A DNA stretch of 64,000 bases from Paenibacillus sp. PL91 (GTDB lineage Bacteria; Bacillota; Bacilli; Paenibacillales; Paenibacillaceae): contig NZ_JABBYG020000013.1 of the NCBI RefSeq assembly GCF_012935325.2, positions 62,001-126,000 of the forward strand, written 5' to 3'. The notes under the pieces were generated by a model, which made no database searches, was not told the DNA's origin, and worked only from the letters and a program-made list of their open reading frames with translations. A program made the position numbers and the translations under genes. Below are positions 1-8,416 of this stretch, piece after piece. The first letter of the stretch is position 1, and each line of letters starts with the position of its first letter.

Positions 1-1
1 G

Positions 2-151
2 GGGGCTTCCAACCGCGAGATTGCAGGCGAGCTAGGCTTGTCTGAGCATACGGTCAAAAATCACCTCAAAAACATTTTGCAAAAGCTTCATCTCGACAAT
101 CGGGTGCAGCTGACGCGATACGCCTTTGAGCAAGGCATAGTCGAAACGTAG
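2..151 (+). CDS. LuxR-family response regulator, C-terminal fragment
   Basis: Only the last 49 codons lie in the window; the 5' part is missing. The fragment reads as the second half of a LuxR/NarL helix-turn-helix: ASNREIA, then LGLSEHTVKNHLKNILQKL, then a short tail ending in VET and a TAG stop. TVKNHL is the recognition-helix signature of this family, which binds DNA usually as the output domain of a two-component response regulator. Target genes cannot be told. No terminator is obvious behind it. Confidence 0.85.
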   Translation, partial: GASNREIAGELGLSEHTVKNHLKNILQKLHLDNRVQLTRYAFEQGIVET

Positions 152-447
152 CGGAAGCTGTAGATGCCGCATTTGAATGTATTCGACAGGAGGAGAAGAT
201 CCGTAAAAATTCATGTCGATTATAAGCTGTTCAGAAGATCGAAAAAAAACGATGATCTTGCTGGGCAGCTATTTTTTATTCCAAAATGGATTTGAAATAG
301 AGCAGGGCTATATCGTCTTATTGACTTTCGATTTATCGAATACTGACTGTGGGCAGCCATTTATTAGCGTGGCTATTTAGACTTTAAAGGGCTGCCAGAC
401 GCGATGAATCGATATGGGGTTCGAATAATAACTGGGAGGGCACTAGT

Positions 448-2106
448 ATGAAGCCGTTGTACGGGAAGGATTCAGCTATTCCGAGTAACAAAAAAATCGT
501 TTTTCTCGGGGACAGCATAACGGATGAGGGGACATTCATTGCCTTTATGGATGCCTATTTCCTACAGCATTTGCAGGGACATCACTTAACGCTCGTTAAT
601 CTAGGCGTAAGCAGTGAGACGGCATCCGGACTAAGCGAGCCGGAGCATCCCTTTCCGCGCCCCTGCGTGCATGAGAGAATCGACAGGGCTCTATCGGAGT
701 GCAAACCGGATTGGGTCGTTCTTTGCTACGGGATGAATGACGGCATCTATTATCCTTTCTCCGAAGATAGATTTGAAGCGTATCAGAAGGGAATTTTAAG
801 CGCCATCGCTAAGATTAAGCAAGCGGGAGCCAAGGCGATTCTCATGACGCCGCCTCCATTTGATGCGAAATCGTTCGAAGCAGGAAGCTTGATGCCTATT
901 GGACAATCGTCGTACAGCTACGCATCTCCCTTCGCCCAGTATGAGGATGTATTGAAGCGGTATGCGGACTGGGTGCTGACATTGGAAGGGTCTGCAGATG
1001 CGATTGTCCCCATTCATGATCAGATGCTCCGCCTTTGGGAGAAGAAGCGCGAGACGGACCCTCACTATGCTACGGGGGATGGCATTCACCCAAATGCTGA
1101 GGGACACTGGCTTATCGCATCCTCCCTGCTTCGCGTACTGTTCAATATTACGCTTGAGCAAATCCCCGAATACGTGCTTCAGCCAAGCAGCTCAGCTCTA
1201 TTTAGAGCGGTTCAGCAGCGCCATCGCTTGCTTAGCTCCGCTTGGAAGGAGCATGTGGGCCATACGAATCCTAGTAAAGCTGAAGCGCTGCCGATTGAGC
1301 TGGCTTTGCAAAAAGGCGCCATCATGGCAAGTGAGATACGGGAACGAGCAGCAGTGCCTGGGAACAAGAATAAAATCAAAACCTCGGTTTGGAAGGGGTA
1401 TGAGCGAGTCGATTTTATGCTGGATGGAAGAGAAGGGCTTCTCATTTTTCCTAAGCAGTTTGCGAGCGGCAAGCCATGGGTTTGGCGCGCTGAGTTTTTT
1501 GATGCCTTCGCATATGCGGATATGGCATTGCTGGAGCAAGGGTGGGTGATAGCCTATTATAGACTAAGCAATATGTATGGCTGCCCTGGTGCGGTGGATC
1601 GAATGCATTCGTTTCAAAGCTATGTGACAAATGCCTTTGGGCTCGCGCCAAAAACCGTTCTCTTCGGCTTTAGCCGCGGCGGGCTATATGCCTTTAACTA
1701 TGCCGCTAAATACCCGGAGCATGTAAAGCTGCTGTATTTGGATGCCCCTGTTTTGAATATGCTAAGCTGGCCAGGCGGAAAAGGGGAAGGCACGGGAGCG
1801 GCGATAGAGTGGGAGGAATGCCTATCCGTTTACGGAATGACAGAGGAGTCGTTCAACCTAGCGGGCTGTTCCCCTCTTGATCGAGTAGACGAGCTTGCGG
1901 CTGCGAGCATCCCCGTGCTGATCGTTGCAGGAGATGCGGACGTTCCAGTGCCAATAGCTGAAAATGCCATTCCGTTCGAGCAGCGCTATCGTCAGTTGGG
2001 CGGGACCATTAAGCTGATCGTGAAGCCGGGAGTCGGCCATCATCCGCATAGCTTGGAGCAGCCCGAGCCGATATTAGCTTTTATACATGCGCATGCTCAG
2101 CACTAA
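448..2106 (+). CDS. Two-domain hydrolase: SGNH/GDSL esterase fused to alpha/beta hydrolase
   Basis: 552 residues, cytoplasmic (no signal peptide). The first half is an SGNH/GDSL hydrolase: FLGDSITDEG with nucleophile Ser23, a GMNDG block near residue 95, and the D-x-x-H block with Asp211 and His214. From about residue 325 a second, unrelated catalytic domain begins, an alpha/beta hydrolase: GFSRGG nucleophile elbow with Ser409, an acid in AGDADVP, and a late His in GVGHHPHS. Both triads look complete, so two ester- or acyl-cleaving sites sit in one chain. The substrate is unknown; carbohydrate-ester deacylation is a reasonable inference. The start is set by GGAGGG at 435-440, seven bases before ATG. 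Confidence 0.85.
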   Translation: MKPLYGKDSAIPSNKKIVFLGDSITDEGTFIAFMDAYFLQHLQGHHLTLVNLGVSSETASGLSEPEHPFPRPCVHERIDRALSECKPDWVVLCYGMNDGIYYPFSEDRFEAYQKGILSAIAKIKQAGAKAILMTPPPFDAKSFEAGSLMPIGQSSYSYASPFAQYEDVLKRYADWVLTLEGSADAIVPIHDQMLRLWEKKRETDPHYATGDGIHPNAEGHWLIASSLLRVLFNITLEQIPEYVLQPSSSALFRAVQQRHRLLSSAWKEHVGHTNPSKAEALPIELALQKGAIMASEIRERAAVPGNKNKIKTSVWKGYERVDFMLDGREGLLIFPKQFASGKPWVWRAEFFDAFAYADMALLEQGWVIAYYRLSNMYGCPGAVDRMHSFQSYVTNAFGLAPKTVLFGFSRGGLYAFNYAAKYPEHVKLLYLDAPVLNMLSWPGGKGEGTGAAIEWEECLSVYGMTEESFNLAGCSPLDRVDELAAASIPVLIVAGDADVPVPIAENAIPFEQRYRQLGGTIKLIVKPGVGHHPHSLEQPEPILAFIHAHAQH

Positions 2107-2519
2107 GTTGCGATTTTTATGTAATAGTAAAAAAATGCAGCTTAAGGAGATGTTAAGCCAGTATCCGCGCGAACTAATTGGGATTGTCATCGGAGTAGAT
2201 TAACTGGAGTTTGGAACAAGCTCGAGTTTTCCAATTCATCTTTGATGGATTAGACCATTTATTGATTTTTGTCTTATCGTCAGGATACAGTCCTGCTTCG
2301 TCGTTGGTATCGGTATAAGTTATGTTGTATGACATTGTTTGTTGCTGAAAATATAGTTGTTTAAGGGCAAGTGAAGATTGAGACTTCTGCAGGTTGCTCA
2401 AATTACCTAACACTGAGGGATATCATTTAAAGCAGAGAAATATAAAGTAAAAGTAATTATCTTTAAATATAAAGAGAAAGCTGGTATAATTCCAGAAGAA
2501 AACGCAACTAGGAGAATTT
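2107..2519. other. AT-rich intergenic stretch with promoter for the next gene
   Basis: 413 bases with no convincing gene. The composition turns AT-rich here, matching the membrane-protein gene that follows and unlike the flanking DNA. Near the right end is a likely promoter, TTTAAA (2462-2467), 17-base spacer, TATAAT (2485-2490), followed by AGGAG at 2510-2514 for the gene at 2520. A 79-codon open frame on the minus strand (2174-2413) has no ribosome binding site and was not accepted. Confidence 0.5.
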
Positions 2520-4013
2520 ATGAAAAACAAGACTTTAGTCAGTTTCTTACTTATTTTTTTCACAGCATCGCTATCAATATTTTACTATTTTACTTCGTGG
2601 AATGTGCCAATAAACTCTGATAGCGCAACTGCTGTTCTTCAAGCCTATTCGATGATAAAGTCTAATGCGCTTCTTGAAGGCTGGTTCATGTCCACTGGAA
2701 CGTACTACACGACTGATCTTATTTTTTACGCAATTGCAGCATTAGTAATTGGACTTTCATCAAAAATTATCTACGTCATAACAGCAATACAATTCGCAGT
2801 GCTGGTTGTAATCGCTTCTATAATCGCTAGTAAGAACAAAGAGCAAGGATATTCTAAATTTAAATTCGTGCTTACTTTTTTTATACTAGTTATTCCCTCA
2901 TACATGATGGCAATGATGGTGTTTAGCGGACCCATGCATATTGGTGGTATGATATACGCATTAATTGCACTTTATGGGCTCGTCTATATAAGAAACAATA
3001 ATTACAAATGGGCTGTTTATACATCATTACTTACCATAGCCTTAATAGGTGACCAGTTTATTTTATGGATATTTGTTTTGCCGGTTGTTATGGTAAGTAT
3101 TGTACGTATTCTCATTAATAAAAACCGGAAAAAGGAATCACTGATAATTGGCTTTTCAGTTTTTTCTTATATAATTCAATTTCTTATTCAGAAAATTTTT
3201 AGATTTAATGAAGTAAATGCTGGAAACATGTTGTTTACAACATATGAGCAATTGCAGAAAAATGTAAGGCTAACTATTGAAGGGCTCTTGGAAATTTATG
3301 GCGCTAATTTTTTTGGTAAACCATTTACAACATTAGATAGTCTGGTGATTCTCATTCACCTAGCAATCCTGTTTGTCATAATCTACGTAATCTATATAAA
3401 CATTAAGACAGATCTTATAAAAAAAGATCGAATGGCACAGATACTAGTGGCTGGAATAGTCTTGAACATCTTAGAATATTTGTTTAGTAATATGGCAATT
3501 GATATCAACACAACACGATATTTAATCCCGATGTTTGTTTACTCAGCGATTTTGTTTGCGAAAACTGTTGGAGAAATTAATTGGCCTTATCGCAATAAAA
3601 TTATTGCTGTTTCAGCTCTAGCTGTTATATTACTCCTTTCTATTCCGACGCTGAAATTCGATAGAGTCGAAACAAATCATGATCGTTTGATCATGTTTCT
3701 AGAAAGTAAAGAGTTAACACACGGATACGGTTCATATTGGAATGCATCTATCGTTACGCTTAAATCCAAAGAGGAAATTAGTATTAGACCAGTTGTTTCT
3801 AATGGGGTTAGCATTTCAAGGTTTGATTGGCTGAGCCACGTTGATTGGTATAATGAGTACACGAATTTTCTAGTTTTTGATAACTCAAATTGGGGCAACA
3901 TTAATCTTGAAAATGCGAAAGTTGCTTTCGGTGAGCCTATTGCGAATTATATATTTGAAGATCTTCAGATATTAGTATGGGATAAAGATTTGTCGAAAAT
4001 AATAGTGAAATAA
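2520..4013 (+). CDS. Polytopic membrane protein, possible GT-C-type glycosyltransferase
   Basis: 497 residues with about ten hydrophobic segments, an N-terminal signal-anchor (SFLLIFFTASLSIFYYF) followed by an extracytoplasmic loop with NSDSATA, and a soluble C-terminal part of roughly 110 residues. This layout, with an acidic residue in the first loop, recalls GT-C glycosyltransferases of the ArnT/PMT type that use lipid-linked sugars, but I recognise no specific family. The gene is much more AT-rich than its neighbours, with AT-ending codons throughout. It has its own promoter and terminator, so it is probably a recent acquisition. Start chosen from AGGAG at 2510-2514. Confidence 0.6.
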   Translation: MKNKTLVSFLLIFFTASLSIFYYFTSWNVPINSDSATAVLQAYSMIKSNALLEGWFMSTGTYYTTDLIFYAIAALVIGLSSKIIYVITAIQFAVLVVIASIIASKNKEQGYSKFKFVLTFFILVIPSYMMAMMVFSGPMHIGGMIYALIALYGLVYIRNNNYKWAVYTSLLTIALIGDQFILWIFVLPVVMVSIVRILINKNRKKESLIIGFSVFSYIIQFLIQKIFRFNEVNAGNMLFTTYEQLQKNVRLTIEGLLEIYGANFFGKPFTTLDSLVILIHLAILFVIIYVIYINIKTDLIKKDRMAQILVAGIVLNILEYLFSNMAIDINTTRYLIPMFVYSAILFAKTVGEINWPYRNKIIAVSALAVILLLSIPTLKFDRVETNHDRLIMFLESKELTHGYGSYWNASIVTLKSKEEISIRPVVSNGVSISRFDWLSHVDWYNEYTNFLVFDNSNWGNINLENAKVAFGEPIANYIFEDLQILVWDKDLSKIIVK

Positions 4014-4033
4014 TTTCCTTTTTTAAGAGATAA

Positions 4034-4060
4034 AAGAGCATCCTTAGGGTGTTCTTTTTT
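4034..4060 (+). terminator. Rho-independent terminator after the membrane-protein gene
   Basis: AGAGCATCC, loop TTAG, then GGTGTTCT (with G-U pairs) running into a T-tract. It lies about 20 bases after the stop codon. Confidence 0.65.
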
Positions 4061-4315
4061 ATATTTCGAAGAAGGTAAAATTATGATAGGTCAATATGAT
4101 TTGGCTGCTCTCCACATATCATTACATTCTAGTTTTTTGTATGGTTCTGTCGCTAAATAACACCGTCGTTTTGATTAATGTCAATTTATGTGCCAATATT
4201 TTCTCTTATTGGTAGTAAGTCATCGCTAGTATATCTGTGTTGCATTAACACTCGTTGAAACAACATTTTAAAGTTGAAGCAAGCATCGATTCATAACAAA
4301 AAGCAGGTTTTGCAG

Positions 4316-4344
4316 TTGCATCGCTTCTTCTGATTGCATATAAT
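4316..4344 (+). promoter_or_regulatory. Promoter for the pheST leader
   Basis: TTGCAT (4316-4321), 17-base spacer and a perfect TATAAT (4339-4344). The expected transcript start is just before the T-box stem I at about 4380. The upstream bases 4061-4315 hold no gene that I can support. Confidence 0.6.
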
Positions 4345-4379
4345 AAAGATTAATGTTTCATATCCGAAGTAAAGCAATG

Positions 4380-4679
4380 ATGGAGAAAAGTAAGCAGTGC
4401 ATTCGCACAGGGAGAAGACGCCGTAGATTGAGAGCGTCTTTGTGAAATCAGGCTGCCGAAGTTCACTCCGGAGCAGACACCTGAAACGTCAAGGCGGCAT
4501 GCCGCACGGCGCGAGTAGGGAAGGTCCGGTTCCCGCCGTTATGGGGCTAAGGGATTGCAATCCGCTGTTTATAAGCAAGCGACAACCATATTTGGTTATT
4601 GCGTACAGGCTGGAGAGTAATCCGAATTAGGGTGGTACCACGGTTCTTTCGTCCCTTTAGGGAGAGAGGGCCTTTTTTT
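4380..4679 (+). promoter_or_regulatory. T-box riboswitch, Phe specifier (UUC)
   Basis: Full tRNA-sensing leader in front of pheS. Stem I is easily traced: GGAG (4382-4385) pairs with CTCC (4466-4469), the loop-E motif AGTA (4389-4392) faces GAA (4458-4460), and GCAG (4394-4397) pairs with CTGC (4453-4456). The specifier loop carries TTC at 4462-4464, a Phe codon. The antiterminator bulge AGGGTGGTACCACG is at 4629-4642 and the competing terminator follows with a T-run at about 4672-4679. Uncharged tRNA-Phe should promote read-through into pheST. Confidence 0.95.
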
Positions 4680-4719
4680 GTGTCATGATTTAGGGATGAT
4701 GATATGGAGGCGAAGAGGA

Positions 4720-5754
4720 ATGAAGGAAAGATTGGAAGGACTGCGCGGCGAAGCGCTGCAGGAGCTGCAGCATGTTGATACCCCTCAGCAGTTAAATGAT
4801 TTGCGCGTCAAATATCTTGGCAAAAAAGGCGCTTTGACCGAAATTTTGCGTGGAATGGGCGGACTAAGCGCTGAAGAGCGCCCGGTAATCGGCCAGGTTG
4901 CGAACGATGTTCGCGCCGCAATTGAGTCGGTTATTGACGAGAAGCAGGAAGCATTCCAGCAAGCCGAGACGAATAACCGTCTTTTGGCGGAGACGCTTGA
5001 CGTCACGCTTCCAGGTAAGCAGCTTCCGACTGGCTCCGTGCATCCTTTGAACAAGGTCGCTCAGGAAATCGAGGACGTATTTATCGGCCTTGGCTATACG
5101 ATTGCCGAGGGGCCAGAGGTGGAAACGGATTATTACAACTTCGAGGCGCTAAATCTGCCCAAAAACCACCCCGCGCGCGATATGCAGGATTCGTTCTACG
5201 TAACGGATGATATTCTCATGCGTACACATACGTCGCCTGTACAAGTGCGGACGATGAAGGCGATGAACGGCCAAACGCCGGTTAAAGTTATTTGCCCGGG
5301 CAAGGTATATCGCCGCGATGATGACGATGCGACGCATTCGTTCCAGTTCAATCAGATCGAAGGCCTTGTCATCGGCAAAAACATTCGAATGAGCGATTTG
5401 AAAGGCACGCTGCTGCAATTCGTGCAGCAAATGTTCGGCGCGCAAGCGCAAATCAGACTCCGCCCGAGCTTCTTTCCTTTCACGGAGCCAAGCGCAGAGG
5501 TTGACGTAACCTGCGTGCAATGCGGCGGCAAAGGCTGCCGGATGTGCAAGCACACGGGCTGGCTCGAAATATTGGGCTGCGGCATGGTGCACCCGCGCGT
5601 TCTCGAAATGGGCGGCTATGACCCTGAAGAGGTTGGCGGCTTTGCTTTCGGCATGGGCGTTGAACGTATCGCGTTGTTGAAATACGGCATTGACGATATT
5701 CGTCATTTCTATACGAACGATCTGCGTTTCTTAAGCCAATTCGCAAGAATGTAG
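4720..5754 (+). CDS. pheS: Phenylalanine--tRNA ligase alpha subunit
   Basis: Catalytic subunit of the (alpha-beta)2 enzyme that charges tRNA-Phe. 344 residues from ATG 4720, the usual length for Bacillales; the start is fixed by GGAGG at 4706-4710, although the frame is open further upstream into the T-box terminator. An N-terminal coiled coil for tRNA binding precedes the class II core: motif 2 around HSFQFNQIEG and motif 3 FGMGVERIALLKYG. The Cys-rich insertion with CVQC and CRMC is normal for this branch. It is cotranscribed with pheT (24-base gap) under the T-box. Confidence 0.97.
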   Translation: MKERLEGLRGEALQELQHVDTPQQLNDLRVKYLGKKGALTEILRGMGGLSAEERPVIGQVANDVRAAIESVIDEKQEAFQQAETNNRLLAETLDVTLPGKQLPTGSVHPLNKVAQEIEDVFIGLGYTIAEGPEVETDYYNFEALNLPKNHPARDMQDSFYVTDDILMRTHTSPVQVRTMKAMNGQTPVKVICPGKVYRRDDDDATHSFQFNQIEGLVIGKNIRMSDLKGTLLQFVQQMFGAQAQIRLRPSFFPFTEPSAEVDVTCVQCGGKGCRMCKHTGWLEILGCGMVHPRVLEMGGYDPEEVGGFAFGMGVERIALLKYGIDDIRHFYTNDLRFLSQFARM

Positions 5755-5778
5755 CAATGAGAGAAGGGAAGAAGAGAG

Positions 5779-8220
5779 ATGAATGTATCCTATAAATGGT
5801 TAAATGAATATATCGACCTATCCGGATTCAGCGGGGAAGAGCTTGCGGAGAAAATGACGCGCGGCGGCATAGAAATCGACGTTGTGGAATCTCGCAACAA
5901 GGGCGTAACCGGTGTCGTGGTCGGTTATGTGAAGTCGAAGGAAAAGCATCCGGATGCGGATAAGCTGAACGTGTGCAAGGTGGACGTGGGCACGGGCGAA
6001 GAGCTTCAAATCGTATGCGGCGCGAAAAACGTCGATGCGGGCCAGCTTGTTCCGGTTGCCGTAATTGGCGCCTTGCTCCCCGGCGATTTCAAAATTAAGC
6101 GCGCGAAGCTGCGCGGCGTAGAATCCCAAGGGATGATCTGCTCCGCGAAGGAGCTTGGCCTGAACGAAAAGCTGCTTCCGAAGGAGCAGCAGGAGGGCAT
6201 TCTTGTCCTTCCGGCCGCAACGAAAATTGGCGCGTCAATTAATGATGTGCTTGCTATTGACGATGAAGTGCTTGAGCTGGATCTGACGCCGAACCGTTCG
6301 GATTGCCTTAGCATGCTCGGCGTAGCGTATGAAATCGGAGCTTTGACTGGCCGCGAGGTGCGTTTGCCAAGCGCCAACATCAATCATACAACGGAGCGCA
6401 CGGACGCTCTTGTAAAAGTCAGCATCAGCGCGCCAGAGCAATGCTCGCATTATTCGGCACGTTATATTAAAGGCTTAAAAGTCGGCGCATCCCCATTGTG
6501 GCTGCAAAACCGGCTGATTGCTGCCGGCGTTCGCCCCATCAACAACGTCGTTGACGTTACCAACTTCGTTATGCTTGAGTACGGCCAGCCGCTGCATGCC
6601 TTTGATGCAGACCGCCTTCCGGGCGGTCGCATCGATGTGCGTCTAGCGAAAGCTGGCGAAACGCTTGTAACCTTGGATGACCAAGAGCGCAAGCTTGAGC
6701 CGCATATGCTAGTTATTACCGATGGCAAGGAGCCAATTGCGCTTGCTGGCGTTATGGGCGGTGCGAGCACCGAGGTAACGGGCGAGACGGTTAACATATT
6801 GCTTGAATCGGCAAAATTCGATGGCGGCACCGTAAGAAAAACGTCGCGTCAGCTTGGGCTTCGTTCGGAATCGAGCATACGCTTCGAGAAAGAGGTTGAT
6901 CCGGCGAGAGTAATCCCTGCGCTGGACCGCGCTGCATCCCTTATCGCAGAGCTTGCAGAAGGTTTGGTCGCGGAAGGTATCGTAGAGGTAACTGCAGGAG
7001 AGGCGAAGCCAGCCAAAGTGGCGGTTTCCTTGGACAAAATTAACGGGTATCTCGGCACAGAGCTTTCAAGACTAGAGGTTCAGACGATTTTTGGCCGATT
7101 GCATTTTGAATATGAGCTGTCGGACAGCAATGTGTTTACCGTAAATGTACCAACACGCCGCGGCGACATTACGCGCGCTGTTGATCTGATTGAGGAAGTT
7201 GCACGCCTTCACGGCTACGATGAAATTCCTACCACGCTTATCCATGGCGATGTCGTGCCAGGCTCCTTGACGAAGCCGCAGGCCATTCGCCGAGAGCTGC
7301 GCAAGCGTCTGTCGGATGCGGGTCTGCATGAGGTGGTAAGCTATTCCTTCACGGGACCTGAGCGCACAAAGCTGTTCCCGTCGCTTGCAGAGCATACGAA
7401 TCCGGTTCGCCTTGCAATGCCGATGAGCGAAGACCGCAGCGTTTTGCGCACGACGCTTGTCGCCCAGCTGCTGGAAACTGCGGCTTATAACCGCAATCGT
7501 AAAAATGAATCTGCGGCGCTGTTTGAAATCGGCAGCGTATTCCACACCGACGAAGAACAGCTGACGCGTTTGCCTCATGAGAAGCATCGCTTTGCTGCGC
7601 TACTAACCGGCAATCGCACAGAGTCACAGTGGAATGCGAAGGCATCACAAGTCGACTTCTACGATGCAAAGGGCATTTTGGAAACGATATTCGCAGTGCT
7701 TGGCTTAACCGCAAGCGTTACGTATGAAGCGGCTCAGCCTGAGCATTTCCACCCTGGCAGAACGGCTGCAGTTCGCCTTCACACGCCAAAAGGCGATGAA
7801 GTGATCGGCTATGTCGGACAGCTGCACCCTGCGCTGCAGATTGAAGCGGATCTTGCTGATACGTATGTGCTCGAGATCGGTCTTGATTTGATCTATGAGC
7901 TGGCTGATTCGGAGATCGAATACAAGGTGCTTCCTCGTTACCCGGCTATGCAGCGCGACATCGCCGTAGTCGTTGACCAAGAGGTTGCGGCCGCTAAGCT
8001 AACCGGCGTTGCATGGGAAATTGCAGGAGAACTGCTCGAGTCCGTTCGCGTCTTTGACGTATACACCGGAGAGAAGCTTGGAGCAGGCAAAAAGAGCGTT
8101 GCGCTGTCGCTAGTTTACCGCCACGGCGAGCGTACTTTGACTGATGAAGAGGTAACGGAACTGCATGGGAAGGTTGTTTTACAATTAGAACAATCTTTTG
8201 CAGCGGAATTACGCAAGTAG
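5779..8220 (+). CDS. pheT: Phenylalanine--tRNA ligase beta subunit
   Basis: 813 residues. Domain order is as expected: N-terminal OB-fold tRNA-binding domain (about residues 40-150, with HPDADKLNVCKVD), B3/B4 editing domain in the middle (NNVVDVTNFVMLEYGQPLHA), B5 domain, inactive class II-like core, and a C-terminal ferredoxin-like anticodon-binding domain (LPRYPAMQRDIAVVV onward). The editing site hydrolyses Tyr-tRNA-Phe. It follows pheS in the T-box-controlled operon and ends just before a strong terminator. Confidence 0.97.
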   Translation: MNVSYKWLNEYIDLSGFSGEELAEKMTRGGIEIDVVESRNKGVTGVVVGYVKSKEKHPDADKLNVCKVDVGTGEELQIVCGAKNVDAGQLVPVAVIGALLPGDFKIKRAKLRGVESQGMICSAKELGLNEKLLPKEQQEGILVLPAATKIGASINDVLAIDDEVLELDLTPNRSDCLSMLGVAYEIGALTGREVRLPSANINHTTERTDALVKVSISAPEQCSHYSARYIKGLKVGASPLWLQNRLIAAGVRPINNVVDVTNFVMLEYGQPLHAFDADRLPGGRIDVRLAKAGETLVTLDDQERKLEPHMLVITDGKEPIALAGVMGGASTEVTGETVNILLESAKFDGGTVRKTSRQLGLRSESSIRFEKEVDPARVIPALDRAASLIAELAEGLVAEGIVEVTAGEAKPAKVAVSLDKINGYLGTELSRLEVQTIFGRLHFEYELSDSNVFTVNVPTRRGDITRAVDLIEEVARLHGYDEIPTTLIHGDVVPGSLTKPQAIRRELRKRLSDAGLHEVVSYSFTGPERTKLFPSLAEHTNPVRLAMPMSEDRSVLRTTLVAQLLETAAYNRNRKNESAALFEIGSVFHTDEEQLTRLPHEKHRFAALLTGNRTESQWNAKASQVDFYDAKGILETIFAVLGLTASVTYEAAQPEHFHPGRTAAVRLHTPKGDEVIGYVGQLHPALQIEADLADTYVLEIGLDLIYELADSEIEYKVLPRYPAMQRDIAVVVDQEVAAAKLTGVAWEIAGELLESVRVFDVYTGEKLGAGKKSVALSLVYRHGERTLTDEEVTELHGKVVLQLEQSFAAELRK

Positions 8221-8236
8221 GCAGGAAACTTTCAAA

Positions 8237-8280
8237 GCCGCATCGAAATAGTTCCTAGTGAGCTATTGATGCGGCTTTTT
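8237..8280 (+). terminator. Terminator of the pheST operon
   Basis: GCCGCATC-AATAG and its complement GCTATT-GATGCGGC form a long hairpin ending in TTTTT. It begins 17 bases after the pheT stop. Directly behind it (8281-8296) lies a perfect small inverted repeat, CCTTGTA-AA-TACAAGG, which may be an operator for the next gene. Confidence 0.9.
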
Positions 8281-8416
8281 CCTTGTAAATACAAGGCATA
8301 ATTGTTATTTCAACGATTATTATGCGGTATTTCAAAGCGAAACAAGCTTTTGAAGCCAAATGCTGCGTACAGCCGTTTACGCTTGCTCGACTTGGACAAT
8401 AGGAGGATTCGCCTTA

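Noticed and set aside
213..380. 55-codon plus-strand frame between the response regulator and the hydrolase
   Set aside because: The nearest AGGAGG is 17 bases from ATG, the composition is not protein-like and no family is recognised.
2174..2413. 79-codon minus-strand frame in the AT-rich gap
   Set aside because: GTG start without a ribosome binding site and no recognisable domain; could at best be a gene remnant.
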